From Novosphingobium sp. Chol11 (GTDB lineage: Bacteria > Pseudomonadota > Alphaproteobacteria > Sphingomonadales > Sphingomonadaceae): a stretch of 55,715 nt of DNA. How positions within the stretch are numbered: position 1 is the stretch's first letter; each line of letters begins with the position of its first letter. Location of the stretch: the NCBI RefSeq assembly GCF_945870625.1, contig NZ_CAMBTS010000009.1:1-55715 (forward strand). Direction: 5' to 3'. Shown piece after piece: positions 1-8,500 of this stretch. Position numbers and translations under genes: made by a program. The notes under the pieces are model-generated. The model was not told where the DNA came from, ran no database searches, and saw only the letters and a list, made by a program, of their open reading frames with translations.

Positions 1-74
1 TCAAACAACGTGAAAGGATCAAGCGACAAACCATCGAGCATCGGCGCTTGCAACACCGCAAGCTCGCCGCCTAA
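1..74 (+). CDS. C-terminal end of an unidentified basic protein (partial)
   Basis: An open frame enters from the left edge (first full codon at 3) and stops at TAA 72-74. The 23 visible residues are very rich in Arg, Lys, Gln and His. This composition is seen at the C-termini of some transposases, but the fragment is too short to assign. It lies on the side of the tRNA-Arg scar that belongs to another mobile element, which is why a transposase tail is plausible. No function is claimed. Confidence 0.3.
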   Translation, partial: KQRERIKRQTIEHRRLQHRKLAA

Positions 75-109
75 AACCCAACCCCAGACGAGGCCCGCAC
101 TCCGCTAAT

Positions 110-382
110 TTACGCCGCGAGTTGTGCCAAATGTTCTGACGACGGACAGGCAGCGGTGAACCTCTCATTGCCGGGGAGGCTCCCAAAGTCACCAAGTGCC
201 TTGAGGCGGTATTTGCCCGCATCCTCGTCATAGGCCCGCGCAATCCAAGTGCCGGTGCTGCCACGCTTTGAGGGACGATAGCCAATGAAGCACCCGGCGT
301 GGAGCCGCTGCCAGTGCGGCTCGCGCTCCGCCTTTAGATCATTTCGATCTTTCACTTTGCTGAGGTCCAGTGCCATCGCCAA
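110..382 (-). pseudogene. Tyrosine integrase, N-terminal fragment
   Basis: The 90-residue frame starts at ATG 382. It has the look of the arm-binding N-terminus of phage/ICE tyrosine recombinases: a 'LDLSKVKDR' start, then a 'WQRLHAGCFIGYRPSKRGSTG' type beta-strand region and an 'LGDFGSLPGNERF' stretch. It stops at 110, far short of the roughly 350-400 residues of a working enzyme, and no catalytic R/HxxR/Y segment follows. It sits 130 bases from a tRNA-Arg 3' half, as expected for the integrase gene of an element inserted in that tRNA. It is probably inactive; whether the rest was lost by deletion or by insertion of other DNA cannot be decided from this window. Confidence 0.6.
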
Positions 383-393
383 TCGCCCTTTTC

Positions 394-418
394 ATTCCGT
401 ACTGAATGCGTACGGAAT
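394..418. repeat. Perfect 9-bp inverted repeat upstream of integrase fragment
   Basis: ATTCCGTAC (394-402) and GTACGGAAT (410-418) form a perfect inverted repeat with a 7-base spacer, 11 bases upstream of the integrase fragment start. A second partial copy follows (cagtaccgg, 420-428). It could be an operator for the integrase promoter or a recombination-protein site. The function is inferred from position only. Confidence 0.45.
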
Positions 419-511
419 ACAGTACCGGACGATTGAGGACAAGAGGGGACTAGAAAGCTATGTTTCCCGGGGCTTTGTGTGTCCGGCTATGTCCCGGCTT
501 ATCGGCTATCC

Positions 512-561
512 CTGCACTCCGAAGGCAGAGGTCACAGGTTCGAATCCTGTCGGGTGCACCA
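512..561 (+). tRNA. 3' half of tRNA-Arg(CCG): attachment-site remnant
   Basis: The sequence folds as the 3' part of a tRNA: anticodon loop CTCCGAA (anticodon CCG), anticodon 3' stem GGCAG, five-base variable loop, T-arm ACAGG-TTCGAAT-CCTGT, acceptor strand CGGGTGC, then ACCA. The anticodon 5' strand CTGCA has one mismatch, and no D-arm or 5' acceptor strand is present upstream. It is therefore a duplicated 3' end left by site-specific integration and not a working tRNA. A T6 run follows and could act as a terminator. The element would lie to the left, with the intact tRNA outside the window. Confidence 0.75.
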
Positions 562-786
562 TTTTTTCAGTGACTTAGGCGCGTTCAATTGGGTTTGCGC
601 GGAATAATCATGAGAAAGAGGGCGTGGGTTTTCCTCCAGAAGCGCCGCCCGTCAGGCTTTGCTCTATGGTCGGCGATGGCATTGGGCAATCGTCAGGGCC
701 CTGCTTGATCCGCGCGCGGCGCGGCCTATGGTGATGGGCTGATGGCCTTGCGGCAAAGCGGCTTAGGAAGAAGGATTGTCACGGAT

Positions 787-1557
787 ATGGCCGATCTGGC
801 GGGCTTCGGGCAGATGGCGCAGCAAGCCGAGCGGCAGGCGCGTATCGATCTGGCCGCAGCGCACCGGTTGGCGGTGCACTTCGGCTATCACGAAGGCATC
901 GACAACCACTTCACGCTGCTCGTGCCCGGTTATGCCGACCGGTTTCTGCTCGCGCCGTTCGGGCTGCACTGGTCCGAAGTGCGCGCGCGCGATTTTCTGA
1001 TCGTCGATTTTGCCGGCAATGTTCTGTCCGGCGAGGGGCCGGTCGAGGACACCGCGTTCCATATCCATGCGCCGCTGCACGCCGCCCGGCCCGATGTGCG
1101 CTGCGTGCTCCACACTCATATGCCCTATGCAACGGCGCTGAGCATGCTGGAGGACCCGGCGCTGTTGATGGCCAGCCAGAACGCGATCGGTTTTGACGGT
1201 CTGGTCGCGCTTTGCGACTATGCCGGCTTTGCACTCGATAGCGGCGAGGGCGCGCGCATGGCCCGGGCCCTTGGCAGCAAGACGGTGCTGCTGCTGCGCA
1301 ACCACGGGGTAGTCGTCACCGGCACGAGCGTGGCCGATGCGTTCAACACGCTTTATTTCTTCGAACGCGCAGCGATGATCCAGATCCTCGCCGGGTCGAG
1401 CGGGCAAGCGCTGCGCATCGTGCCCGAACCCGTGCTGCGCCGCACGGCGGAGCAATACGCGGCGTCGGCCAAAGTCGAGGGGCTGGACCGGATCGAGCTG
1501 CACTTCGCGGCGCTGAAGCGGATGCTGGGACGGCAAGAGCCCGACTATGCCGACTGA
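787..1557 (+). CDS. Class II aldolase/adducin family protein
   Basis: A protein of 256 residues from ATG 787 (preceded by AAGGA), or 271 from ATG 742. It has the class II aldolase fold. The zinc ligands are visible in the 'HIH' and 'LHTHMPYATAL' stretches, and a later 'LRNHG' carries the third histidine. Family members cleave or epimerise small hydroxylated, usually phosphorylated, sugars or act on related carbonyl compounds in the cytoplasm. The substrate cannot be read from the sequence. The gene overlaps the start of the following MFS transporter by 11 bases, so the two are translationally coupled and the transporter may import the aldolase substrate. Confidence 0.8.
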   Translation: MADLAGFGQMAQQAERQARIDLAAAHRLAVHFGYHEGIDNHFTLLVPGYADRFLLAPFGLHWSEVRARDFLIVDFAGNVLSGEGPVEDTAFHIHAPLHAARPDVRCVLHTHMPYATALSMLEDPALLMASQNAIGFDGLVALCDYAGFALDSGEGARMARALGSKTVLLLRNHGVVVTGTSVADAFNTLYFFERAAMIQILAGSSGQALRIVPEPVLRRTAEQYAASAKVEGLDRIELHFAALKRMLGRQEPDYAD

Positions 1558-2782
1558 GGCCCGCGCCGCGCGCACCACCGCTCCGCTGGTGCTTGTCGGT
1601 CTGATGGCGCTCAGCCTGTTCATCAACTATGTCGACCGCGGCAATCTGGCGACAGGCGCAACGCAGATCCGCGCCGATCTCGATCTGTCCGCCACCGCCT
1701 ATGGCGCGCTCGCTGCCGGGTTCTACTTTGCCTATGCGTTCTGCCAGCTTCCTTCCGGGGCGCTGTCAGACCGGATCGGCGGCAAGCGTGTCCTTTTCAT
1801 CGGCGCGCTGCTGTGGTCGGTTTCCACGCTGCTGACGGGCTTTGTGGAAGGCTTCATGGGGCTGTTCGTGCTGCGCATGATGCTCGGCATGGGTGAGAGC
1901 GTGGCCTTCACCACCACCTCCAAGATCATCGCCAGCAATGTCCCGCGCGCGCAAATGGGGCTGGCCAACGGGGTGATCGGATTCGGCTATCTGGTCGGCC
2001 CGGCGGCGGGCACGCTGCTGGGAGGGCTGCTGATGGCCCAGTGGGGTTGGCGCGCGACATTCGTGCTGTTCGGCGCGGTTTCGCTGCTCTGGCTCGTGCC
2101 GTGGAGCCGGGTGCAGATCATCGACGCGAAACCGGTTGAAAACGATGGGCAGAAGCCGGTGACGATGCGCCAGATCCTTGGCCGGCGCGCTTTGTGGGGG
2201 GCTGCGCTCGGCCACTTTGCGGGCAATTGGAACTGGTATTTCATCCTCGGCTACCTGCCCATGTACCTCGAAATGCAGCGCGGTTTCTCAAAGGAGCACA
2301 TGGCGACGGTGGTATCGAGCGCCTATCTCGTCAATGCGCTGGCTGCGCTGTTGGCGGGCTGGGCCTTTGATAAGGCGATCCTGCGCGGCTGGTCCGCTTC
2401 GTTCACCCTCAAGGTGCCACTGGCCGCTGCGCATATCGCGGGGCTGGGCTGCATGCTGGCGATGCCGGTCTTGCCGATCGGGGCCTGCATTGCGCTGCTT
2501 TTCGTCTACGAGATATTCCTCGGGTTTTCCTCGCCCGCCTACTTCATGATCCCGCAGATCATGGGCGGCCCCGCTGCCGCAGCGCGCTGGGTGGGGGTGC
2601 AAAACATGATGGGCAACATGCCGGGGATTATCGGGGTGCTGTTTGCCGGGGTGCTGATTGATGCCAGCGGCGGCGCGTATGGCACGGCCTTCCTGCTGGC
2701 GGGGCTGGTCAACATCCTTGGCCTGATCGGCTGGATCGGTATTCTGCCCAAAGTCGAGCCCGTCGATTGGGAGGCGGCTTAG
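1547..2782 (+). CDS. MFS transporter (anion:cation symporter type)
   Basis: A 411-residue inner-membrane protein with about 12 hydrophobic segments. Its N-terminus '[15 protein letters not shown]' and the loop '[22 protein letters not shown]' are characteristic of the ACS branch of the major facilitator superfamily, whose members take up organic acids such as hexuronates, phthalates or tartrate. It starts inside the end of the aldolase gene and its 3' end overlaps the convergent enoyl-CoA hydratase by four bases. Import of an organic anion for the local catabolic genes is the likely role. The substrate is unknown. Confidence 0.85.
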   Translation: MPTEARAARTTAPLVLVGLMALSLFINYVDRGNLATGATQIRADLDLSATAYGALAAGFYFAYAFCQLPSGALSDRIGGKRVLFIGALLWSVSTLLTGFVEGFMGLFVLRMMLGMGESVAFTTTSKIIASNVPRAQMGLANGVIGFGYLVGPAAGTLLGGLLMAQWGWRATFVLFGAVSLLWLVPWSRVQIIDAKPVENDGQKPVTMRQILGRRALWGAALGHFAGNWNWYFILGYLPMYLEMQRGFSKEHMATVVSSAYLVNALAALLAGWAFDKAILRGWSASFTLKVPLAAAHIAGLGCMLAMPVLPIGACIALLFVYEIFLGFSSPAYFMIPQIMGGPAAAARWVGVQNMMGNMPGIIGVLFAGVLIDASGGAYGTAFLLAGLVNILGLIGWIGILPKVEPVDWEAA

Positions 2783-3570
2783 CGCCCCTTCCACTCCGGC
2801 GCGCGGCCTTCGGCAAAGGCGCGCGGGCCCTCCAGCGCGTCCTCGGAATCCAGCATTGTACGGTAAGACGGGATCGCACCGCTGCGCATCAGCTTATAGC
2901 CCTGTTCCACCTCCAACCCCTCGGTCTGGCGCAGAATATCGCGCGCCGCCGCAATCGCCAGCGGGGCCGAGCGCGCAATGGTTTCGGCAAGGTCCAGCGC
3001 GCTTTCCAGCAAGGAATCTGGTTCCACCACGCGGCTGACAAGATTGAGCGCCAGCGCCTCATTGGCCTCCATCCGCCGCCCGGTCAGGATCATTTCGCGC
3101 GCCAGCCGCGCCGGGATCGCCCTCGGCAACCGAAGCAGCCCGCCCGAATCGGGCAGCATGCCGATCTGCGCTTCGGGCAGCCAGAAGCGCGCGGCAGTGC
3201 TCGCCACGATCAGGTCCGCCGCTAATGCCAGTTCGAACCCGCCGCCCACCGCAAGCCCGTTCACCGCTGCGATCACCGGCTTGGTCAGGCTGAAATACTC
3301 GGTGAGGCCGGCAAAGCCGCCGGGGCCATGATCGGCATCGACCGCTTCGCCTTCATTGGCGGAATTGAGATCCCAGCCCGCCGAAAAGAACCGCCCGGTG
3401 CCGGTGATGATCCCGACACGCAGCGCCGGATCACCGTCAAGCGTCTTGAACGCGGCATACAGTTCGAGGCTGGTCGCCACGTCGATGGCATTGGCCTTGG
3501 GCCGGTTCAGCGTGATGATCAGAATGCCATCGCGGCGTTCGAGCGTGACGGCATTCATGGCATTGCTCAT
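2779..3570 (-). CDS. Enoyl-CoA hydratase/isomerase family protein
   Basis: A 263-residue crotonase-fold protein of typical length. The oxyanion-hole region '[10 protein letters not shown]' and the '[19 protein letters not shown]' segment are both present. Crotonases add water to 2-enoyl-CoA thioesters or isomerise them. It is the last gene of the minus-strand operon and its ATG overlaps the stop of the acyl-CoA synthetase (ATGA). In context it could hydrate crotonobetainyl-CoA to L-carnitinyl-CoA, the role of CaiD in Escherichia coli. This is inference; the residues alone do not fix the substrate. Confidence 0.88.
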   Translation of the reverse strand: MSNAMNAVTLERRDGILIITLNRPKANAIDVATSLELYAAFKTLDGDPALRVGIITGTGRFFSAGWDLNSANEGEAVDADHGPGGFAGLTEYFSLTKPVIAAVNGLAVGGGFELALAADLIVASTAARFWLPEAQIGMLPDSGGLLRLPRAIPARLAREMILTGRRMEANEALALNLVSRVVEPDSLLESALDLAETIARSAPLAIAAARDILRQTEGLEVEQGYKLMRSGAIPSYRTMLDSEDALEGPRAFAEGRAPEWKGR

Positions 3571-5666
3571 GGCAGGGGCTCCCTCATCCGGATCAGCGCA
3601 TCGACCGCGACCGCGCCTTGCGGCAAGGCCAGCAGCGGATTGACGTCGAGTTCTTCCAGCCGGCTGTCATGCGCCATGGCGAAGGCCGCGACCGCTTCAA
3701 TCGCATCGATCAGCGCAAGCATATCGCACCCCGCGCGGCCCCGATATCCTTTGAGCACCGCATGGACCGCAAGCCGCGCCAGCGCGCTTTCGATCTCCGC
3801 GCGGCTGGCGGGCAGCAGCACCTGCTGCGTTTGGCGCAGCAGCTCGACAAAAATGCCGCCTGCGCCCAGCGTCATGAACAGGCCGAATTGCGGATCGCGG
3901 CCGATCCCGACGATCAGCTCGGCGACCGTGCCGCCCACCATCTCCTCGATCAGGAATGCGCCGCCAAGCCCGGCCATCCGCTCTGCGGCGACTAGCACCT
4001 CGGCGCGGCTGGAAAGACCGAGCGCCACACCGCCAAGTTCGGTCTTGTGGGCCAGATCGGCGCCAACCGCCTTGAGCACCAGCGGAAAGGGCGCGGGCAG
4101 GAGGGCGACCTCATCACCGCACAGCGCCTCCAGTTCGGCCAGCGTTACCAGTGCCCCGCGCGGCACGGGCACGCCGCCTGCCGACAGCGCGGCCTTGTTG
4201 CGCACTTCGTCCCAGGTGGCGATTTCGCTGGGCACGCCGGGCCTAACCTCGGGCAGGGCAGACGGCGCAGGGCGGGCCCATGCCGCACCGATCAACGCCG
4301 CAGCAGCCACGGCCCGCAGCGCCTCGGCCAGCCCGCTTGCGGGCACGATGCCTTTTGCGATCAACTGCGTAGCAAGCGCTTCGGGCATATTCTCGGCCAG
4401 CGCGCTCGCCACGATCCGCACCGTGCCCGCCGCCGCCGGACTTGCTCGCACCGCCGCGAGATAAGCCGCAATGGTCACGTCCCAATCCTCAGCGGTGCAG
4501 CGATCCGCGCGGGGGAAATCGAGGATCAGCAACGAGGCTTCGAAATCCGCCGCCAGCAGGCCCGCAAAGCACGCGGTTTGCGCGGCCAAATCGCCCCAGA
4601 TATAGGTGTGATAATCGAGCGGATTGGCGACATTTACGCGCGGGCCCAGCACCGCCTCCAATTCGGCCTGCACCGCTGGGGGAAAGTCCGGTGTTTCAAG
4701 CCCCGCGCGCTCGGCGAGATCAGCCGTGAGCGAGGCTTCGCCGCCCGAGCAGCTGGCGCTAGTGATCCGCGTGCCCCGCAAGGGACCGCTCACATGGAGC
4801 AGCTTCAGCGTTTCAAGGAAGCTGGCGGGATCATGCGCGCGCGCCACGCCGTACCGCGCAAAAAGCGCATCGCATAGCGCGTCGGCCCCCGCGAGCGAAC
4901 TGGTGTGCGAGAGCGTGAGCGCCGCGCCTTTGGCCGAGGCGCCGGTCTTCAGCGCGACCAGCGGCACGCCCGCTGTGCGCGCGGCGAGGCACGCCTCCGA
5001 AAAGCGCGAAACCGATCCCAGCCCTTCCAGATGCAGGCCGATGGCGCTCACCCGTTCGTCCTGAATGAGCGCCTCGATCAAGTCTGCCGGGGTGACATCG
5101 GCGCAATTGCCGACCGAAATCACATAACCAATCGGCAGCCCGCGTGTTTGCATCGTGAAATTGAGCGCCAGATTGCCGCTCTGGCTCACAATTGCGACAC
5201 CGCGCGCACCTTTGGGTCCGGCATCGATGGGCAGGCAGCCGTGCTGATCGGGCCACAGCGCCGCCCGGTCGAACAGATTGAGCATGCCATAGCAATTGGG
5301 GCCGATCAGCGGCACGCCCTCGGCAGCAGCGAGCAAGTCCGCTTGACGGGCCTGCCCCTCCTCGCCGCTTTCAGCAAAGTCTGCCGCATAGCAGATCGCG
5401 CCGCCTGCTCCGGCAAGTTCGCCCGCCAGCGCGATGGTGGCGGGGGCCGGCGCGGCGATAAACACCGCATCGGGCGCAGAGGGCAGCGCGGCCAAAGCGG
5501 GAAAGCAGGGCAGGCCGCCCATTTCCGAGCGCTTCGGATTCACCGGCCAGATCGGGCCGGCAAAGCCCAAAGCGCGGCACTGGCGCACCGCTTCCTCGGC
5601 CGCCTTGCCGCCGACAATCGCCAGACTGCGCGGGCGCAGCAGGCGCGCCAGTCGATCTGCGCTCAT
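3567..5666 (-). CDS. ADP-forming acyl-CoA synthetase (acetate-CoA ligase family)
   Basis: The product has 699 residues from ATG 5666, which begins the CoA-binding Rossmann domain ('[12 protein letters not shown]'). The frame upstream of this is noise overlapping the acyl-CoA dehydrogenase gene. The order is CoA-binding domain, succinyl-CoA-ligase-like domain ('[10 protein letters not shown]' and 'SHTSSLAG', the latter carrying the probable phosphohistidine), and C-terminal ATP-grasp domain ('[24 protein letters not shown]'). This family makes acyl-CoA with release of ADP and phosphate. Its place between acyl-CoA dehydrogenase and enoyl-CoA hydratase suggests it activates the acid fed into that oxidation, possibly gamma-butyrobetaine or a carnitine. 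Its start overlaps the preceding stop at 5663-5665. Confidence 0.85.
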   Translation of the reverse strand: MSADRLARLLRPRSLAIVGGKAAEEAVRQCRALGFAGPIWPVNPKRSEMGGLPCFPALAALPSAPDAVFIAAPAPATIALAGELAGAGGAICYAADFAESGEEGQARQADLLAAAEGVPLIGPNCYGMLNLFDRAALWPDQHGCLPIDAGPKGARGVAIVSQSGNLALNFTMQTRGLPIGYVISVGNCADVTPADLIEALIQDERVSAIGLHLEGLGSVSRFSEACLAARTAGVPLVALKTGASAKGAALTLSHTSSLAGADALCDALFARYGVARAHDPASFLETLKLLHVSGPLRGTRITSASCSGGEASLTADLAERAGLETPDFPPAVQAELEAVLGPRVNVANPLDYHTYIWGDLAAQTACFAGLLAADFEASLLILDFPRADRCTAEDWDVTIAAYLAAVRASPAAAGTVRIVASALAENMPEALATQLIAKGIVPASGLAEALRAVAAAALIGAAWARPAPSALPEVRPGVPSEIATWDEVRNKAALSAGGVPVPRGALVTLAELEALCGDEVALLPAPFPLVLKAVGADLAHKTELGGVALGLSSRAEVLVAAERMAGLGGAFLIEEMVGGTVAELIVGIGRDPQFGLFMTLGAGGIFVELLRQTQQVLLPASRAEIESALARLAVHAVLKGYRGRAGCDMLALIDAIEAVAAFAMAHDSRLEELDVNPLLALPQGAVAVDALIRMREPLP

Positions 5667-6811
5667 CCTTCCAGCGGTCGCAGCAGCGCGCGGCTGATGA
5701 TGTGGCGCTGGATCTCGCTGGTGCCGTCCCAGATACGCTCGACGCGCGCATCGCGCCAGAAGCGCTCGATGGGAAGCCCATCCATCAGCCCCATTCCGCC
5801 GAAAATCTGCAGCGCGTTGTCGGTCACGCGGGCCAGCGCTTCGGAGGCGAACAGCTTGGCCATCGCCGCATCGGTATCGGTCATCGTGCCTTGGTCGTCC
5901 TTCCACGCGGCGCGCAAGGTGAGGAGCTCGGCCGCTTCAAGCTCGGTCTTCATGTCAGCCAGCTTGAAACCGGTGCCTTGAAACTTGCCGATGGTCTGCC
6001 CGAACTGCTTGCGCGTCGCGGCCCACTGCGTCGCCATCTCCAGCACGCGCTGCCCGCGCCCGACCGAGGTGGTGGCGACTTGCAGGCGGGTCGAGCCGAG
6101 CCATTGCCCCATCAATTCAAAGCCCTTGTCGAGCTCACCCAAGAGGCTGGAGGCGGGCACCCGGCAATCTTCGAAAATCAGCTCGCACTGATGATATCCC
6201 CGGTGCGAAACGCATTTTGGCCCGCGCCGCCGGGTGAGGCCGGGCGTGCCAAAATCGACGAGGAAACAGCTGATCGTTTTCTTGCCGCCGCTCTCGCCAG
6301 TGGCGGCGCAGAGGATCACGAAATCGGCGACATCGGCGTGGCTGATGAAATGCTTGGTGCCGTTGATGACGAAATCATCCCCGTCGCGGCGGGCGAAAGT
6401 GCGCATCGAGCGCACATCCGAACCGGCATCGGGCTCGGTCATGGCAAGGCAATCATGCCGCTCGCCGCGGATCGTGGGGAGCAGGTATTCCTCGATCTGG
6501 CTGCCCGCGCAACCGCGCAGGATATTGCTCGGCCGCGCGATCATCATCTGGAGGCCATAGCTGGCGCGGCCCAGTTCGCGCTCCATCAAGGTGGTGTCGA
6601 AAGTGCCCAGGCCCCCGCCGCCCAGCTGTGCCGGCATGTTCACCGCATAGAGCCCGAGCGCTTGCGACTTGGCGCGGATTTCGGCGGCCAGTTCGTCCGG
6701 CACGCTGTCGGTATCCTCAACCAGCTTCTCATGCGGATAGAGCTCGGTCTGGACAAAGCGCCGCACGGTTTCGACCAGCATCTGCTGTTCGGAAGAAAGT
6801 TCGAAATGCAT
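5663..6811 (-). CDS. Acyl-CoA dehydrogenase family protein
   Basis: A 382-residue flavoprotein beginning MHFELSSEQQ at ATG 6811, which overlaps the thioesterase stop (ATGA). The family signatures are clear: 'CLAMTEPDAGSDVRSM' near the middle and 'FGGMGLMDGLPIERFWRDARV' with 'IWDGTSEIQ' close to the C-terminus. It oxidises an acyl-CoA to the 2-enoyl-CoA and passes electrons to ETF. Length and layout resemble crotonobetainyl-CoA reductase CaiA. Here, beside a fused carnitine dehydrogenase, it could work in the oxidative direction on gamma-butyrobetainyl-CoA. The specific substrate is an inference. Confidence 0.88.
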   Translation of the reverse strand: MHFELSSEQQMLVETVRRFVQTELYPHEKLVEDTDSVPDELAAEIRAKSQALGLYAVNMPAQLGGGGLGTFDTTLMERELGRASYGLQMMIARPSNILRGCAGSQIEEYLLPTIRGERHDCLAMTEPDAGSDVRSMRTFARRDGDDFVINGTKHFISHADVADFVILCAATGESGGKKTISCFLVDFGTPGLTRRRGPKCVSHRGYHQCELIFEDCRVPASSLLGELDKGFELMGQWLGSTRLQVATTSVGRGQRVLEMATQWAATRKQFGQTIGKFQGTGFKLADMKTELEAAELLTLRAAWKDDQGTMTDTDAAMAKLFASEALARVTDNALQIFGGMGLMDGLPIERFWRDARVERIWDGTSEIQRHIISRALLRPLEG

Positions 6812-7383
6812 CACGCAGGCTTTCGTTGAATGGCAATGTTGCGCCCCGCCTGCGCAGGGCGGGGCAAGTGCGCGTGCGCGGCGAGCACGGCCTGCACGCG
6901 CGCATGGAGATCGAGCGACATCGGCACGCTGCGGCCCGCTGCCATGTCGACATGGACCAGCATCTGCTCGCCCGTTGCCAGCAGCGCCCCGGTTTCGGCA
7001 TTGTGCATGGCGTGGAAGATATGCAGCCGCTTTTCGTCGGCATCGAGCAATTGCAGCGAAAGATCGAGCCGGTCGCCGAGATGCGCTTCGGCCAGATTGA
7101 ACATCATGGTCTGCACGGTGAACAGCGAATGGCCGCCCGCGCGGGTTGCATCGTCGATCCCGATCAGGCGGAAGAACGCGTCGGACTGGTCGCCGAACAC
7201 CAGCAGATAGCAGGATTCGCTCATGTGCCCGTTGTAATCGACCCAATCGCGCGGCACGGTCGGGCTGATCAGGTGCAAGGGCGCGGCGATTGGCTCGCCC
7301 GGCTGGATCGGGTGCGCGGCCACGCCTTCGAGCGGTGTGCGCAGGCCGTGCCCGGCTTCATCCATGGTGTTCTGCGGCGTCAT
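6811..7383 (-). CDS. Thioesterase (4HBT/hotdog), paralogue of the LcdH C-terminal domain
   Basis: A 190-residue hotdog-fold protein. Its core 'VDYNGHMSESCYLLVFGDQSDA' and 'EQMLVHVDM' closely follow the C-terminal domain of the fused carnitine dehydrogenase further up the operon ('IDYNEHLTEWAYLKLFGDATDV', 'EHMLVHVDA'). The two are evident paralogues. That fused domain is known in the family as a betainyl-CoA thioesterase. The stand-alone copy may hydrolyse a second CoA ester of the pathway, such as carnitinyl-CoA. A 73-base gap separates it from the hydrolase gene upstream, and its stop overlaps the acyl-CoA dehydrogenase start. Confidence 0.82.
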   Translation of the reverse strand: MTPQNTMDEAGHGLRTPLEGVAAHPIQPGEPIAAPLHLISPTVPRDWVDYNGHMSESCYLLVFGDQSDAFFRLIGIDDATRAGGHSLFTVQTMMFNLAEAHLGDRLDLSLQLLDADEKRLHIFHAMHNAETGALLATGEQMLVHVDMAAGRSVPMSLDLHARVQAVLAAHAHLPRPAQAGRNIAIQRKPA

Positions 7384-7456
7384 GTCCGATCCTTGCTAGC
7401 GGTCTGCGATCGCGCCTGCACCTTGGCAGAGCAGTCCGCCGCAGCCATCCGAAATT

Positions 7457-8500
7457 CTAATGCCCAACATCATCGCCGTTTAGCCACGCGCAGACGCCGA
7501 GCGTCGCGGTCTTCGACAGTTGCGCCGGATTGACCAGCCCCGCCACCAGCCGCGCGCGGCCGCGCTCGCAGACCAGCGTGTGGTCGCCGTGGCCCGCCAC
7601 ATCGAGCAAGAGCTGGTCCCAGTGGCGGTACTGCACATCGTGGCCCTCGCCCGGATAGCGGCGGAAGGCGACTTTGCCCGCGACCTTGCTCGCCCAGTAT
7701 TCGCCTTGGCTGGGAGGCACCAATGGATCGGCCTCGCCATAGTAGAAGTATGCCGGGGCCGGGAACGCGGCGACCGGCGCGGGCGCATCGCAGAACCGGC
7801 GATATTCGCGCGCGACGCCGCGCGCATCGCCGCGCTGCCCCGCGATGAAATAGGCATGCGCGCCCTCGTCTGCCGCGCGGTCGGCAAAGCCGGGAACTTT
7901 GGCGACGACCCCAGCAGGGGACATCGCCCAGAACACGCGCGGCGCGCCGACTTGGCGGCCAAGACCGGCCTCCAGCGCCGCCTGATCGCTGGTGCAGACA
8001 GGAGTGCTCGCCGGCGCTGAGGCAATCGCGGCCAGCATGTGCCACGAGTCGACCCGCTCCGGCATGGCGGCGACGATATGCCCAGCATAGGCCCCGCCGC
8101 CCGAGATCGCGACGAGGGCGAAGCGCTTTACGCCGAGGCGGTCCAGCACTTGCCGCACTTCGCCGGTGTAGTCGGCAAAGGTCCATGCCGGATCATAGGC
8201 AGTATCGCCCAGGCCATTGCGCTCGACCGCGATGATCCGCACTTTGAGCCTTCGGCGCAGGGTATCGAGAAACGCGACCAGCTCGGGCGCGCGGGCGCTC
8301 GTGCCGACGCCGCCGATAAACAGCATGGGCCGCCAGCCCGGTTCGCCGGTGTCGGTGAAGTGCACCGTGCGGCCTTCGCGAGATTGCAGGCTTTGCAGCG
8401 GGGTGCCGATCGGATCGAACCGATCGGGAAAAGCGATCGGCTTTGCCGATGCCGGGACGGCAAGCACCAGTGCGATGAGCATGAGCCAGCGCAGGATCAT
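7457..8500 (-). CDS. Secreted alpha/beta hydrolase
   Basis: A 347-residue protein with a signal peptide (MILRWLMLIALVLAVPASA), so probably periplasmic or exported. It has an alpha/beta-hydrolase core: an 'FIGGVGTSA' oxyanion segment, a nucleophile elbow 'VAISGGG' (serine in an AISGG variant of GxSxG), and a late 'GEGHDVQ' with the catalytic His. Its ATG overlaps the stop of the transporter gene (ATGA). It could release a transportable acid or amine from an ester or amide outside the cytoplasm for uptake by the neighbouring NCS1 carrier. The substrate is unknown. Confidence 0.8.
   Translation of the reverse strand: MILRWLMLIALVLAVPASAKPIAFPDRFDPIGTPLQSLQSREGRTVHFTDTGEPGWRPMLFIGGVGTSARAPELVAFLDTLRRRLKVRIIAVERNGLGDTAYDPAWTFADYTGEVRQVLDRLGVKRFALVAISGGGAYAGHIVAAMPERVDSWHMLAAIASAPASTPVCTSDQAALEAGLGRQVGAPRVFWAMSPAGVVAKVPGFADRAADEGAHAYFIAGQRGDARGVAREYRRFCDAPAPVAAFPAPAYFYYGEADPLVPPSQGEYWASKVAGKVAFRRYPGEGHDVQYRHWDQLLLDVAGHGDHTLVCERGRARLVAGLVNPAQLSKTATLGVCAWLNGDDVGH

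Noticed and set aside
763..1626. Long open frame antisense to the aldolase
   Set aside because: It is a high-GC shadow, rich in Arg/Gln/His, without domain signatures and lying exactly opposite a clear class II aldolase gene.
6812..7246. Long N-terminal extension of the acyl-CoA dehydrogenase frame
   Set aside because: It is an Arg/Ala-rich shadow of the thioesterase gene; the family start is MHFELSSEQQ at 6811.
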